Assembly (NCBI GenBank): GCA_022793375.1
Contig: JAAWCS010000048.1
Location: 1-64,000 of the forward strand
DNA: 64,000 nucleotides
Direction: 5' to 3'
From: Lachnospiraceae bacterium
GTDB taxonomy: Bacteria; Bacillota; Clostridia; Lachnospirales; Lachnospiraceae
Part shown: positions 37,325 through 44,186 of the stretch, piece after piece
Layout: each line of letters opens with the position of its first letter
Numbering within the stretch: the first letter of the stretch is position 1
The notes under the pieces: generated by a model
What the model was told of the DNA's origin: nothing
Database searches by the model: none
What the model saw: the letters and a program-made list of their open reading frames with translations, nothing else
Program-made: the position numbers and the translations under genes

Positions 37325-37722
37325 CAGAACTGATCGTAAACGAGGGAAACGGATGCATCAGCTTTGGCAATTATGAGTTAGGCGCCAAGAAAAAGCTGGA
37401 TAACTACGAGGTGGGCGGCAATCTTTACAAAGTAAAGACCTACTGCGACATCACAAAGCTTGAGAAGAACGGGCTGTTCCTCTATGAGTCGGTTCCCGGT
37501 ACGGCAGTTCACCAGTTTGCCATGGATGAAACAGGCGTAGTGTTTACAGTGGAGGCGGCAAACGATTGCCAGATTACGCTGGGCCTGGAGGAGAATCAAG
37601 AGTATATGGTGATGGTCGACGATGAAGATTTGGGTCCGATGATTACCAACATGGGCGGGAAATTGTCCCTGAGCCTGGAAGTGGAAAGCGGCGTCGGCCG
37701 GACCGTGCGCGTAAAGAAGTAA
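37312..37722 (+). CDS. conserved hypothetical protein between clpC and radA
   Basis: 136-residue protein beginning MSVVTELIVNEGNGCISFGN. No membrane segment or cofactor motif. It contains KVKTYCDITKLEKNG and ESVPGTAVHQF, and appears all-beta. The start lies 13 bases inside the end of clpC with AGGAGGAAAG upstream, and the stop is 10 bases before radA, so it is part of the same operon. I recall proteins like this at the same place in other Lachnospiraceae, sometimes loosely named endosialidase, but that name is not supported by anything visible here. Confidence 0.75.
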   Translation: MSVVTELIVNEGNGCISFGNYELGAKKKLDNYEVGGNLYKVKTYCDITKLEKNGLFLYESVPGTAVHQFAMDETGVVFTVEAANDCQITLGLEENQEYMVMVDDEDLGPMITNMGGKLSLSLEVESGVGRTVRVKK

Positions 37723-37732
37723 GAAGGGTTCT

Positions 37733-39118
37733 ATGGCAAAGGAAAAGGCAACGATATTTTTCTGTAAGGAATGCGGATACGAATCGTCTAAGTGGCAGGG
37801 GCAATGCCCTGGCTGCAGGGAATGGAATACGATGGTGGAGGCGCCGAAAGCGCCCCGCAGCGCAGGACGGGCAGGAGCAGGCAGCCGGAGCACAGTCTCC
37901 GGCTTTGCCGCAAAAAGCGGCGGCCCGCGCACATTGAAGGAGATTTCGGCCGATACGGCGGTGCGCGTGGATACGGGATTTCCGGAGCTGAACCGGGTGC
38001 TGGGCGGCGGGATTGTGGCCGGCTCTCTTGTTTTGGTAGGCGGAGATCCGGGGATTGGCAAATCGACGCTTCTTTTGCAGATGTGCCGGAACCTGGCCGC
38101 GGGCAATATTGAGGTGCTGTACATATCGGGCGAAGAATCGCTGCACCAGATCAAACTGCGCGCGGACCGGATGGGGGAGTTTTCGGATAAGCTGTCGCTT
38201 TTGTGCGAGACGGGCCTTGACCGGATCGAGGCGGTCATCGAAGAGCACCGGCCGCAGGCCGTGGTCATCGATTCGATTCAGACGATGTTTCGTGACAGCG
38301 TGGACGCCGCGCCGGGGAGCGTCAGCCAGGTGCGGGAATCGACGATGGCGCTTTTGCAGCTGGCTAAAGGGCTGGGGATCCCGATTTTTATTGTGGGCCA
38401 TGTGACCAAGGAAGGGACGGTGGCCGGCCCGCGGATGCTGGAGCACATGGTGGATACGGTCCTCTATTTTGAGGGCGACCGTCACGCATCCTACCGGATT
38501 TTACGCGGGGTGAAAAACCGTTTTGGCTCTACCAATGAGATCGGCGTTTTTGAGATGCGCGGCGACGGCCTGCACGAGGTGCCGAATCCTTCCCAATACC
38601 TGTTAAACGGCCGGCCGCAGAGCGCGTCCGGCTCGGTGGTGACCTGCGCGATGGAGGGCACGCGTCCGCTGCTTCTGGAGATTCAGGCACTGGTGTGCCG
38701 CACCAATTTCGGTCAGCCCCGCCGCACGGCGGCCGGTACCGATTACAACCGGGTAAACCTGCTGATGGCTGTCCTGGAAAAGCGTCTGGGGATGCGTCTG
38801 GGAGAATGCGACGCCTATGTAAACATCGCGGGCGGCATGCGCATCAACGAGCCGGCGCTGGATCTGGGGATCGTCATGGCGCTGGTTTCAAGCTACCGTG
38901 ACCAGTGCATTGCGGACGATACGATGATTTTCGGCGAAGTGGGGCTTTCCGGCGAGGTGCGGGCGGTCAGCCTGGCCGACCAGCGAATCGCCGAAGCGGA
39001 GCGCATGGGATTTTCCGCCTGCATCCTGCCGCGGGGATCGATGCAGAACCTGCGCACGAACGGGAAAATGCGCCTGATCGGGGTGAGCAGCGTGGCGGAG
39101 GCGATGAAGGTATTGTAA
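37733..39118 (+). CDS. radA: DNA repair protein RadA (RecA-like branch-migration helicase)
   Basis: 461-residue RadA, which extends RecA-mediated strand exchange. The N-terminal zinc finger is CKECG...CPGCREWNT (residues 8-30), Walker A is GGDPGIGKSTLLLQ near 103, the RadA-specific KNRFGSTNEIGVF motif is present, and the C-terminal third is the Lon-protease-like domain (FGEVGLSGEVRAVS). Normal length. It ends the mcsA-mcsB-clpC-X-radA operon. disA, which often follows in Firmicutes, is absent here; tRNA-Trp follows instead. Confidence 0.95.
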   Translation: MAKEKATIFFCKECGYESSKWQGQCPGCREWNTMVEAPKAPRSAGRAGAGSRSTVSGFAAKSGGPRTLKEISADTAVRVDTGFPELNRVLGGGIVAGSLVLVGGDPGIGKSTLLLQMCRNLAAGNIEVLYISGEESLHQIKLRADRMGEFSDKLSLLCETGLDRIEAVIEEHRPQAVVIDSIQTMFRDSVDAAPGSVSQVRESTMALLQLAKGLGIPIFIVGHVTKEGTVAGPRMLEHMVDTVLYFEGDRHASYRILRGVKNRFGSTNEIGVFEMRGDGLHEVPNPSQYLLNGRPQSASGSVVTCAMEGTRPLLLEIQALVCRTNFGQPRRTAAGTDYNRVNLLMAVLEKRLGMRLGECDAYVNIAGGMRINEPALDLGIVMALVSSYRDQCIADDTMIFGEVGLSGEVRAVSLADQRIAEAERMGFSACILPRGSMQNLRTNGKMRLIGVSSVAEAMKVL

Positions 39119-39185
39119 ACGCAGAGAGAGACCTTATGGCCGGAGCCGGTTTTTTTGCATTTTTTGCAATTTGCATATCCGGTAC

Positions 39186-39214
39186 TTGACAGGGAAGAGT
39201 TCTTATGATATAAC
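39186..39214 (+). promoter_or_regulatory. consensus sigma-A promoter for tRNA-Trp
   Basis: Perfect TTGACA (39186-39191), 17-base spacer and TATAAC (39209-39214), 25 bases before the tRNA. Confidence 0.8.
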
Positions 39215-39239
39215 TATAAAGCGGTTGAAAAACCGGCTT

Positions 39240-39310
39240 AGGGGCATAGTTTAACGGTAAAACAGTGGTCTCCAAAACCATCGTTGTGAGTTCGATTCTT
39301 ACTGCCCCTG
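39240..39310 (+). tRNA. tRNA-Trp (anticodon CCA)
   Basis: Cloverleaf assembled by eye. The acceptor AGGGGCA pairs with TGCCCCT (39303-39309), followed by discriminator G at 39310. The D arm follows T8-A9; the anticodon stem GTGGT/ACCAT encloses CTCCAAA, giving anticodon CCA; the T arm is GTGAG-TTCGATT-CTTAC with one G-T pair. The 3' CCA is not encoded. It is flanked by its own promoter and terminator. Confidence 0.93.
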
Positions 39311-39319
39311 CTATATGGG

Positions 39320-39353
39320 AAACCTCGCAGATACCGGGTCTGCGGGGTTTTTT
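39320..39353 (+). terminator. intrinsic terminator after tRNA-Trp
   Basis: AACCTCGCAGA (39321-39331) pairs with TCTGCGGGGTT (39339-39349) with one G-T pair, and the T-run 39348-39353 follows. Confidence 0.85.
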
Positions 39354-39489
39354 ATGCTCGGAGAAACAGTTTTTCGCTGTGTGTTTTGTTAAGCGATAGT
39401 CTTAAACATTTCTAAAGAGAACTTTTTTGAATCATACTCATGGCGGATGACTTTGGCTTTCAATCCCACACAAAATCAAGGGGCAAGGA

Positions 39490-40707
39490 ATGGCAAATAG
39501 AAGAGCGGATAAAGAAAAAGCAGAAAAATCAAAAGATATTCTGTTAAACATTGTCGAGGGATACTGCCGGGAGACCGATGAGGAGAAAAAAGAGGGCCTT
39601 AATAAAGGAACTCTGAAGTTTTTGAAGAACACAAGGGTACGCGCGGTGGTATTGTCTGCGAATCCAAAGAGAAAAAGAACGGTACATACGTTTCGCAGGT
39701 ATTTAGAAAAAATGATTTTGCCAAAAGAATATGATCGTTTGATTTCGTATATGGACCCGGAACGAAATTTAGACGCATTTCTTGCATGCTCGCATTTTTT
39801 TGAAGAAGAAGAGTTAAAATCTGCTTTTATGGACGACGGGCCGGCGCGCCTTGGGGATATGGAATCCGGGCGGACCGGTGGGATTTTGCTGCCGTTTTTC
39901 CTGCTTGAGGATCTGCAGAAAACAGTGGAGATGAGGTTAGACGCCTACATGAAGCAGAAGGGAACGGATTTTTACGTATCGGGAGACGGAAACGTCAAGG
40001 ATGAGTATGCCGCGAATGCCAAAGAAGAAAAGTATTTGGATTTTGTTTATTCGCTGCAGTATTACGAGATTTTTATGGAAACGTTCCGTGAGCGCATCAT
40101 GGAGCCTTCGCTGCCGTCTCAGGAGGAAGAAGCATTCCGGGCTATACAGGAGTTAAACGGGCAATTTGCGGCGTGTGCAGAGAAAAATAAGAAGATAGAA
40201 TTGGGGAAGAAGATTCTGGAGCGGATGCGGGAGTGGATGGTGATTTTCAACAAGAAACGTATGAGCGCTCTGTATTGTGTTCTTTATATGCGTCATTACA
40301 TGAATCTGATGGCAATGCTGCGGCTTTTGATTATTGTAGAATACGTCAATATCAAACATAGCTATACGGGTGTTCGGGATGAAGAGGAGAAAGCAAAGCA
40401 AAGAAAGAATATGGAACAGCTGGTCACGAAAGAGCTGCTGGGCTTTGACCTGTTTTTCTTTCATTATCGCGATAATCCGAATCTGGCGGTTATTTTCCGG
40501 GATTTGACGATAACCGCAGAAAAGCGAAGCTTGATACCGGATCCGGGGAATCAGGAGGAAATGCAGGAATTTTATAATAATCTCAAAGCATATGTAACAC
40601 AGATTCGTAAAAAGAAAGCAGGCGAGCGGAATGCGGCGGAGGAAAGCCTGCTTATGAAAAGCCAGATTCTATTGGCAAAGCCTTTGTTGTGCAAATTAGT
40701 GGAATGA
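39490..40707 (+). CDS. unknown protein, 405 residues, charged and helix-rich
   Basis: No family recognised. The protein is soluble, very rich in Lys/Glu, and predicted mainly helical, with coiled-coil-like stretches (about residues 225-260). There is no signal peptide. A moderately hydrophobic segment (YCVLYMRHYMNLMAMLRLL) near residue 270 is probably a buried helix. The start ATG 39490 has AAGGGGCAAGG upstream. It lies alone between the tRNA-Trp terminator and its own terminator. Base composition is A+T-richer than the core genes, consistent with acquired DNA next to a tRNA gene. Confidence 0.7.
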   Translation: MANRRADKEKAEKSKDILLNIVEGYCRETDEEKKEGLNKGTLKFLKNTRVRAVVLSANPKRKRTVHTFRRYLEKMILPKEYDRLISYMDPERNLDAFLACSHFFEEEELKSAFMDDGPARLGDMESGRTGGILLPFFLLEDLQKTVEMRLDAYMKQKGTDFYVSGDGNVKDEYAANAKEEKYLDFVYSLQYYEIFMETFRERIMEPSLPSQEEEAFRAIQELNGQFAACAEKNKKIELGKKILERMREWMVIFNKKRMSALYCVLYMRHYMNLMAMLRLLIIVEYVNIKHSYTGVRDEEEKAKQRKNMEQLVTKELLGFDLFFFHYRDNPNLAVIFRDLTITAEKRSLIPDPGNQEEMQEFYNNLKAYVTQIRKKKAGERNAAEESLLMKSQILLAKPLLCKLVE

Positions 40708-40713
40708 TACCGT

Positions 40714-40748
40714 AAAAAAGGATCGGGCGGCGGCCCCGGTCCTTTTTG
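40714..40748 (+). terminator. intrinsic terminator after the 405-residue unknown gene
   Basis: AAAAAAGGATCGGG pairs with CCCGGTCCTTTTT across a short loop, six bases after the stop codon. The A/T flanks would allow action in both directions. Confidence 0.8.
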
Positions 40749-40793
40749 ATTGCAAAAAAGGCGAGTTTCAATGAAAAGAACAATACCGGAGAC

Positions 40794-40802
40794 TGCTATA
40801 AT
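40794..40802 (+). promoter_or_regulatory. extended -10 promoter inside the longest frame of the next small gene
   Basis: TGCTATAAT has an extended -10 with perfect TATAAT (40797-40802) and no good -35. It favours translation from ATG 40846 rather than the upstream ATGs. Confidence 0.5.
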
Positions 40803-40845
40803 GGCAATCGTAAAAACCAGATATCAGAAAGGCAGGGACGGCTGT

Positions 40846-41085
40846 ATGAGCGAATTATTATTGAAGATTTACGAACAGATTGTGAGCGAAGAAAGCGATA
40901 CGTATGAAGGAAAGAGGCGGATTGAAGAGTACGTTGAGGAATTGTTTCAAAAATATGCAGCGGATTTTAAGCAGGAAAAAGCAGAGGAAATAAAAACGCT
41001 GGTCTATGCAGCGACACTGAAGGCGGAGCAGGAAGGTTTTCGGCTGGGGGTACGGTTTGTGACAAGGCTTCTTTTGGATTTGTAG
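40846..41085 (+). CDS. small unknown protein (possibly DUF6809-like)
   Basis: 79 residues if started at ATG 40846 (MSELLLKIYEQIV), chosen because a promoter -10 lies just upstream at 40797-40802; the frame is open back to 40750. The product is helical and acidic, ending EGFRLGVRFVTRLLLDL, reminiscent of the small clostridial DUF6809 family that ends in a similar GFKLG...M pattern. That similarity is from memory and not certain. No catalytic motif. Confidence 0.55.
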   Translation: MSELLLKIYEQIVSEESDTYEGKRRIEEYVEELFQKYAADFKQEKAEEIKTLVYAATLKAEQEGFRLGVRFVTRLLLDL

Positions 41086-41125
41086 GTCTTAATTTGCAGA
41101 CGCAGCGGACAAGGAACGGAGTCTC

Positions 41126-41154
41126 TTGACTTTTTAGAATAAGTAGTGTATATT
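41126..41154 (+). promoter_or_regulatory. orphan sigma-A-type promoter facing the XRE gene's 3' end
   Basis: TTGACT (41126-41131), 17-base spacer and TATATT (41149-41154). No plus-strand gene follows before the minus-strand XRE gene at 41310, so it could make a short or antisense RNA. A 10-bp palindrome CTTATATAAG (41188-41197) lies just downstream. Confidence 0.45.
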
Positions 41155-41309
41155 TTCTACATATATTGATTATAAGAGTATAAAAAACTTATATAAGAAA
41201 AAACGGATACAAGGAAAAAGAGTATGCAGATACCAACCTTTATATAGTGACGATGCGGGAAACCTTATCGAAGATAAGATATGGATAGATATGCGGGCAA
41301 AATCCAGGC

Positions 41310-41630
41310 CTACAGGGCCTGGATAATCCGTAGAAGCCGTTCCTTATTTTCAAGATCAAGTTTAGCCACAGCGCGGGCGATTTCGTTATCAAGAGCCAAT
41401 GATTTATTCTCATACTGATTGGACAAAAGATAGTCTACGCTGGTGTTGAGGGCGTTTGCAATGGCTAACAAGGCATTTAAAGAGAGATGGGTATAGTTGT
41501 TTTCAATGTTGGAAATATGGGATGTGTTGCAGCTGATTAAATCCGCCAGATTATCCTGAGTCAAGCCGTTGGCCTGGCGGAGCTTCTTTATTTTGGCGCC
41601 GAGTCTGGCGTAATCGATTTCCTGTTGCAT
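41310..41630 (-). CDS. XRE-family helix-turn-helix regulator
   Basis: 106-residue DNA-binding protein. The Cro/CI-type HTH spans about residues 10-65 (KIKKLRQANGLTQDNLADLI, then SHISNIENNYTHLSLNALL). The C-terminal part (LDNEIARAVAKLDLENKERL) is helical and may dimerise. The start (complement of 41628-41630) has AAGGAAGG upstream; the frame is open further but without support. It is transcribed away from the zinc-ribbon cluster starting at 41742, and shared palindromic sequence in both flanks suggests it controls that cluster and itself. Confidence 0.85.
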   Translation of the reverse strand: MQQEIDYARLGAKIKKLRQANGLTQDNLADLISCNTSHISNIENNYTHLSLNALLAIANALNTSVDYLLSNQYENKSLALDNEIARAVAKLDLENKERLLRIIQAL

Positions 41631-41662
41631 ATGTATGACCTTCCTTATCCTTGATTTCCTGA

Positions 41663-41691
41663 TTGTAATATAGTTTTCCGCATGATATAAT
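41663..41691 (+). promoter_or_regulatory. promoter of the zinc-ribbon cluster
   Basis: TTGTAA (41663-41668), 17-base spacer and perfect TATAAT (41686-41691), 50 bases before the first gene of the cluster. Confidence 0.65.
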
Positions 41692-41700
41692 AATCTATAA

Positions 41701-41722
41701 AAGTGAAAAACACTTATATAAA
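41701..41722. promoter_or_regulatory. candidate operator just downstream of the cluster promoter
   Basis: Perfect inverted repeat AAGTG-AAAAA-CACTT (41701-41715) overlapping CTTATATAAA (41713-41722). The latter matches the palindrome CTTATATAAG at 41188-41197 in nine of ten bases. Its position about 10 bases after the -10 suits repression by the divergent XRE protein; that link is inference. Confidence 0.45.
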
Positions 41723-41741
41723 CAAATGAAGGAGGCAAAGT

Positions 41742-42200
41742 ATGAAATTATTTGAGGTAGCATCAAAAGAAAGTCCGGAGATGAAACAGGCCAAGGAGAA
41801 TCTGGCGGGAGCGGAATCTGCGCTCAGGGAGAGTATCTTCCGTCTGGGACAGACATATTATATGGCGCATAAAGACGATGCCGCGGGCGAATACGCAGAT
41901 CAGGTGGAGATGGTACGCAGACAAGAGGAGAACCGGCGCGGTTTTTACCAGAACGTACTCCGCCTGGAGGGCAAGATGATGTGCGAGAACTGCGGTACGA
42001 TCATTCCGTTTGGAAGCGCGTATTGCAATTCCTGCGGGAGCCGGCCGGACATGCGAAAGACGGAGCCGGCCAAAGCGGCGGGGGCACAAAACGAGACGGC
42101 GGCGACAGCAGAGCCGGCCGGAGTGGTCTGCAAAAACTGCAAAGCCGTGTTAGACGCCGGGAGCGCCTTTTGCTCAGCCTGCGGCAGCAAGGTAGAGTAA
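41742..42200 (+). CDS. double zinc-ribbon protein, first gene of the cluster
   Basis: 152 residues. A helical N-terminal part (about 1-75) is followed by two rubredoxin-like zinc ribbons, CENCG...CNSCG near residues 81-100 and CKNCK...CSACG near 130-148, joined by an Ala/Glu-rich linker. There is no membrane segment. The start has AAGGAGG upstream. The role is unknown; zinc ribbons here probably mediate protein contacts, since the next genes encode membrane-anchored proteins, two of which also carry N-terminal zinc ribbons. Confidence 0.75.
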   Translation: MKLFEVASKESPEMKQAKENLAGAESALRESIFRLGQTYYMAHKDDAAGEYADQVEMVRRQEENRRGFYQNVLRLEGKMMCENCGTIIPFGSAYCNSCGSRPDMRKTEPAKAAGAQNETAATAEPAGVVCKNCKAVLDAGSAFCSACGSKVE

Positions 42201-42239
42201 GAGCAGACACAGGAAAGGCGGAGTACGGGAAAAAGGAAG

Positions 42240-42839
42240 ATGGAAAAGAACACATACCAATCGATTGGCAGCATGGATTTTGCCATGGCAGGCAGCGGTA
42301 CGGATACCGCCTGCGCCGGCAAGCCGTCCGGCGCAGGCGGAAACAGAAAAAAGATATTGTGGATGGCCGCAGCGGCTATCCTGCTTGTCGCAGCCGTGCT
42401 GATTGCGGTGAAGGTACTGGACGGCTCAAAAAAAGAAAAAGAATACAGCGTAGTCGGAGAGTGGAACAGCAAAGACCTGATGAACGTGGAAGCTATGTTC
42501 GTAGATATATTAGAGACTCAGGTGGGACTGGATTTTACAACAGCCCAGGCAGTGGCGGAGTTTTTGGGCCTGGATGACGAGCGGGCGGTCCTTACGTTTT
42601 GGTTTATGGATTCCGGTGCGATTCATCTGAGCGCAGGGGGATTAAGCATCGGCGGCAATCCGTTAAGCTATGAAATCTTGGATAATAATACGATGCTTTT
42701 ACGTTTTGAGATGAATGTGGATCTATGGGCAGTCACGATTCCGATCAATATCTCCTATACGGCGGACTACAAGGTGACCGAGGATCGGCTGACGCTGGAT
42801 TTGTTCGGCTACAAGGTAACGTTTGACCGGCTGAAGTAG
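42240..42839 (+). CDS. single-pass membrane protein with YQSIGSM N-terminal motif
   Basis: 199 residues. A cytoplasmic N-terminus beginning MEKNTYQSIGSM is followed by one transmembrane helix (about residues 39-60) and an external domain of about 135 residues rich in beta-strand pattern (VVGEWNSKDL near its start recalls lipocalin-like domains of other anchored Firmicute proteins). No enzyme motif. It lies 39 bases after the double zinc-ribbon gene. The N-terminal motif is shared with the next gene although the external domains are unlike. Confidence 0.7.
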   Translation: MEKNTYQSIGSMDFAMAGSGTDTACAGKPSGAGGNRKKILWMAAAAILLVAAVLIAVKVLDGSKKEKEYSVVGEWNSKDLMNVEAMFVDILETQVGLDFTTAQAVAEFLGLDDERAVLTFWFMDSGAIHLSAGGLSIGGNPLSYEILDNNTMLLRFEMNVDLWAVTIPINISYTADYKVTEDRLTLDLFGYKVTFDRLK

Positions 42840-42916
42840 CCGGAGAGCATGTGGATTTCGCATGTCATCCATCGGATGCAGGACAGATAAAATAAGAAAG
42901 AGCAGAGGGACAGATT

Positions 42917-43531
42917 ATGGCAAATGATTCGTACCAGTCACTTGGAAGCATGAGTTATGGAAACGGAGGCAGTACATCCGGCGGGCAGAAGCCGCAAAAA
43001 CAGATGCCGAAAGTCGACAAAAAGGTGGTGATCGGCGTGGCGGTTCTGCTCGTTGGGATTGTGCTGCTAATAAATCTTTTGGGCGGTGCAGGATCAAACC
43101 CGGAGAAGATAGCCAGGGATTTTATAAAAAGAATCTATAGCATGGACCTGTCGGAAAGCTACCTGAAAAAACACTATCCGGCTGAGGCCGCAAAGGCGAT
43201 GAGCGAGGTTTACGATTACAGTCAAGATGAAATTGCAGAAATGCGGGAAGATATGGAGGATTCGGGGGCCAAGATCGGAAAGATCGAGGTACTCAGCACG
43301 GAAAAGGTGAAAAACTCCGAACTATCAAGATATGAAGATTACATAAGCGAAATCGAAAAGGACGCGGATGTAACGGCCGGTACGCTGCTGGAAGTGGAGA
43401 TGGAGATTTCCATGGAGGGTATGGATACGAATACGATCGCCATTCAGGTATTGGTGCTGACGTGTAATGGAAAGACCGGCGTATGGGGCATAGGCGCCGG
43501 CCGGCTGGACTATATGTGGGAAATGTTTTGA
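42917..43531 (+). CDS. single-pass membrane protein with YQSLGSM N-terminal motif
   Basis: 204 residues: N-terminal MANDSYQSLGSM, a Gly/Gln/Lys linker, one transmembrane helix (about 38-58, VVIGVAVLLVGIVLLINLL) and an external domain resembling small NTF2-like/DUF4878 folds (NPEKIARDFIKRIYSMDLSE). The external domain is acidic. The start has AGAGGGACAG upstream. It is probably in one operon with its neighbours. Function unknown. Confidence 0.7.
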   Translation: MANDSYQSLGSMSYGNGGSTSGGQKPQKQMPKVDKKVVIGVAVLLVGIVLLINLLGGAGSNPEKIARDFIKRIYSMDLSESYLKKHYPAEAAKAMSEVYDYSQDEIAEMREDMEDSGAKIGKIEVLSTEKVKNSELSRYEDYISEIEKDADVTAGTLLEVEMEISMEGMDTNTIAIQVLVLTCNGKTGVWGIGAGRLDYMWEMF

Positions 43532-43635
43532 CCGATCCGGCGGAGGAAACGACGTGCCAAAAGGGGCGAACGCCTGCAGGGAGCCGGGATCGGCGAAGCG
43601 GGGACAGGCAAGTTTGATGAAAAGAGGAACAGGAT

Positions 43636-44151
43636 ATGAAGTGCATAAAATGCGGAGCACAAATCGAACATGGAAAAAGATTCTGTGGTTCCTGCGGGGC
43701 ACAGGCGCCCGCGGGAGGATATGATTTCAACGGGGATCTTTGGAATGGCGGTGTAGCGCAGATGGAACAGATCAAACAGGCCGAGCAGGCGATGCAGATG
43801 AGCCAGGCCCGGAGTACAGGAAGCATGAGAGAAGGAACGGTTGCGTTAATACTGGGGATAGCGCCGTGGGTTATGGTGCCGTTGGGTTTTATGCTTATGC
43901 TTATAGGCGAAGATATGATGAGTGACTTTGTATATTTTCTCAGTCTGTTTTTATTGGTCGGTTCCATCGTTGTGGCGATTCTTGCCATGGTAATCGGCGG
44001 GATGCGATACCGGGAGACCGGTTCGGTACGGGCCAGAAGCGGAAAAATGTCGGCGCTGGTTTTTTTGATCGTAGTTCTGGTGTTTTTTGCTATAGCGGTG
44101 ATCGGCGCATTGATTGTGGACAGCCAAAGGAGTGTGAAAATTCGCTGGTGA
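43636..44151 (+). CDS. zinc-ribbon protein with three transmembrane segments
   Basis: 171 residues. The N-terminal zinc ribbon CIKCG...CGSCG (residues 3-24) is followed by a Gln/Met-rich linker (KQAEQAMQMSQARSTGSM) and three hydrophobic helices at about 69-93, 98-122 and 138-160. It resembles the DUF4190-like small membrane proteins often fused to zinc ribbons in Firmicutes, but I do not assign a family. The linker ends in STGSMREG, faintly like the GSM motif of the two preceding proteins. It precedes the 1047-residue gene by 35 bases. Confidence 0.7.
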   Translation: MKCIKCGAQIEHGKRFCGSCGAQAPAGGYDFNGDLWNGGVAQMEQIKQAEQAMQMSQARSTGSMREGTVALILGIAPWVMVPLGFMLMLIGEDMMSDFVYFLSLFLLVGSIVVAILAMVIGGMRYRETGSVRARSGKMSALVFLIVVLVFFAIAVIGALIVDSQRSVKIRW

Positions 44152-44186
44152 AAGCCGTATAGGTGATTTTTGGGAGGAAGCAAGAC

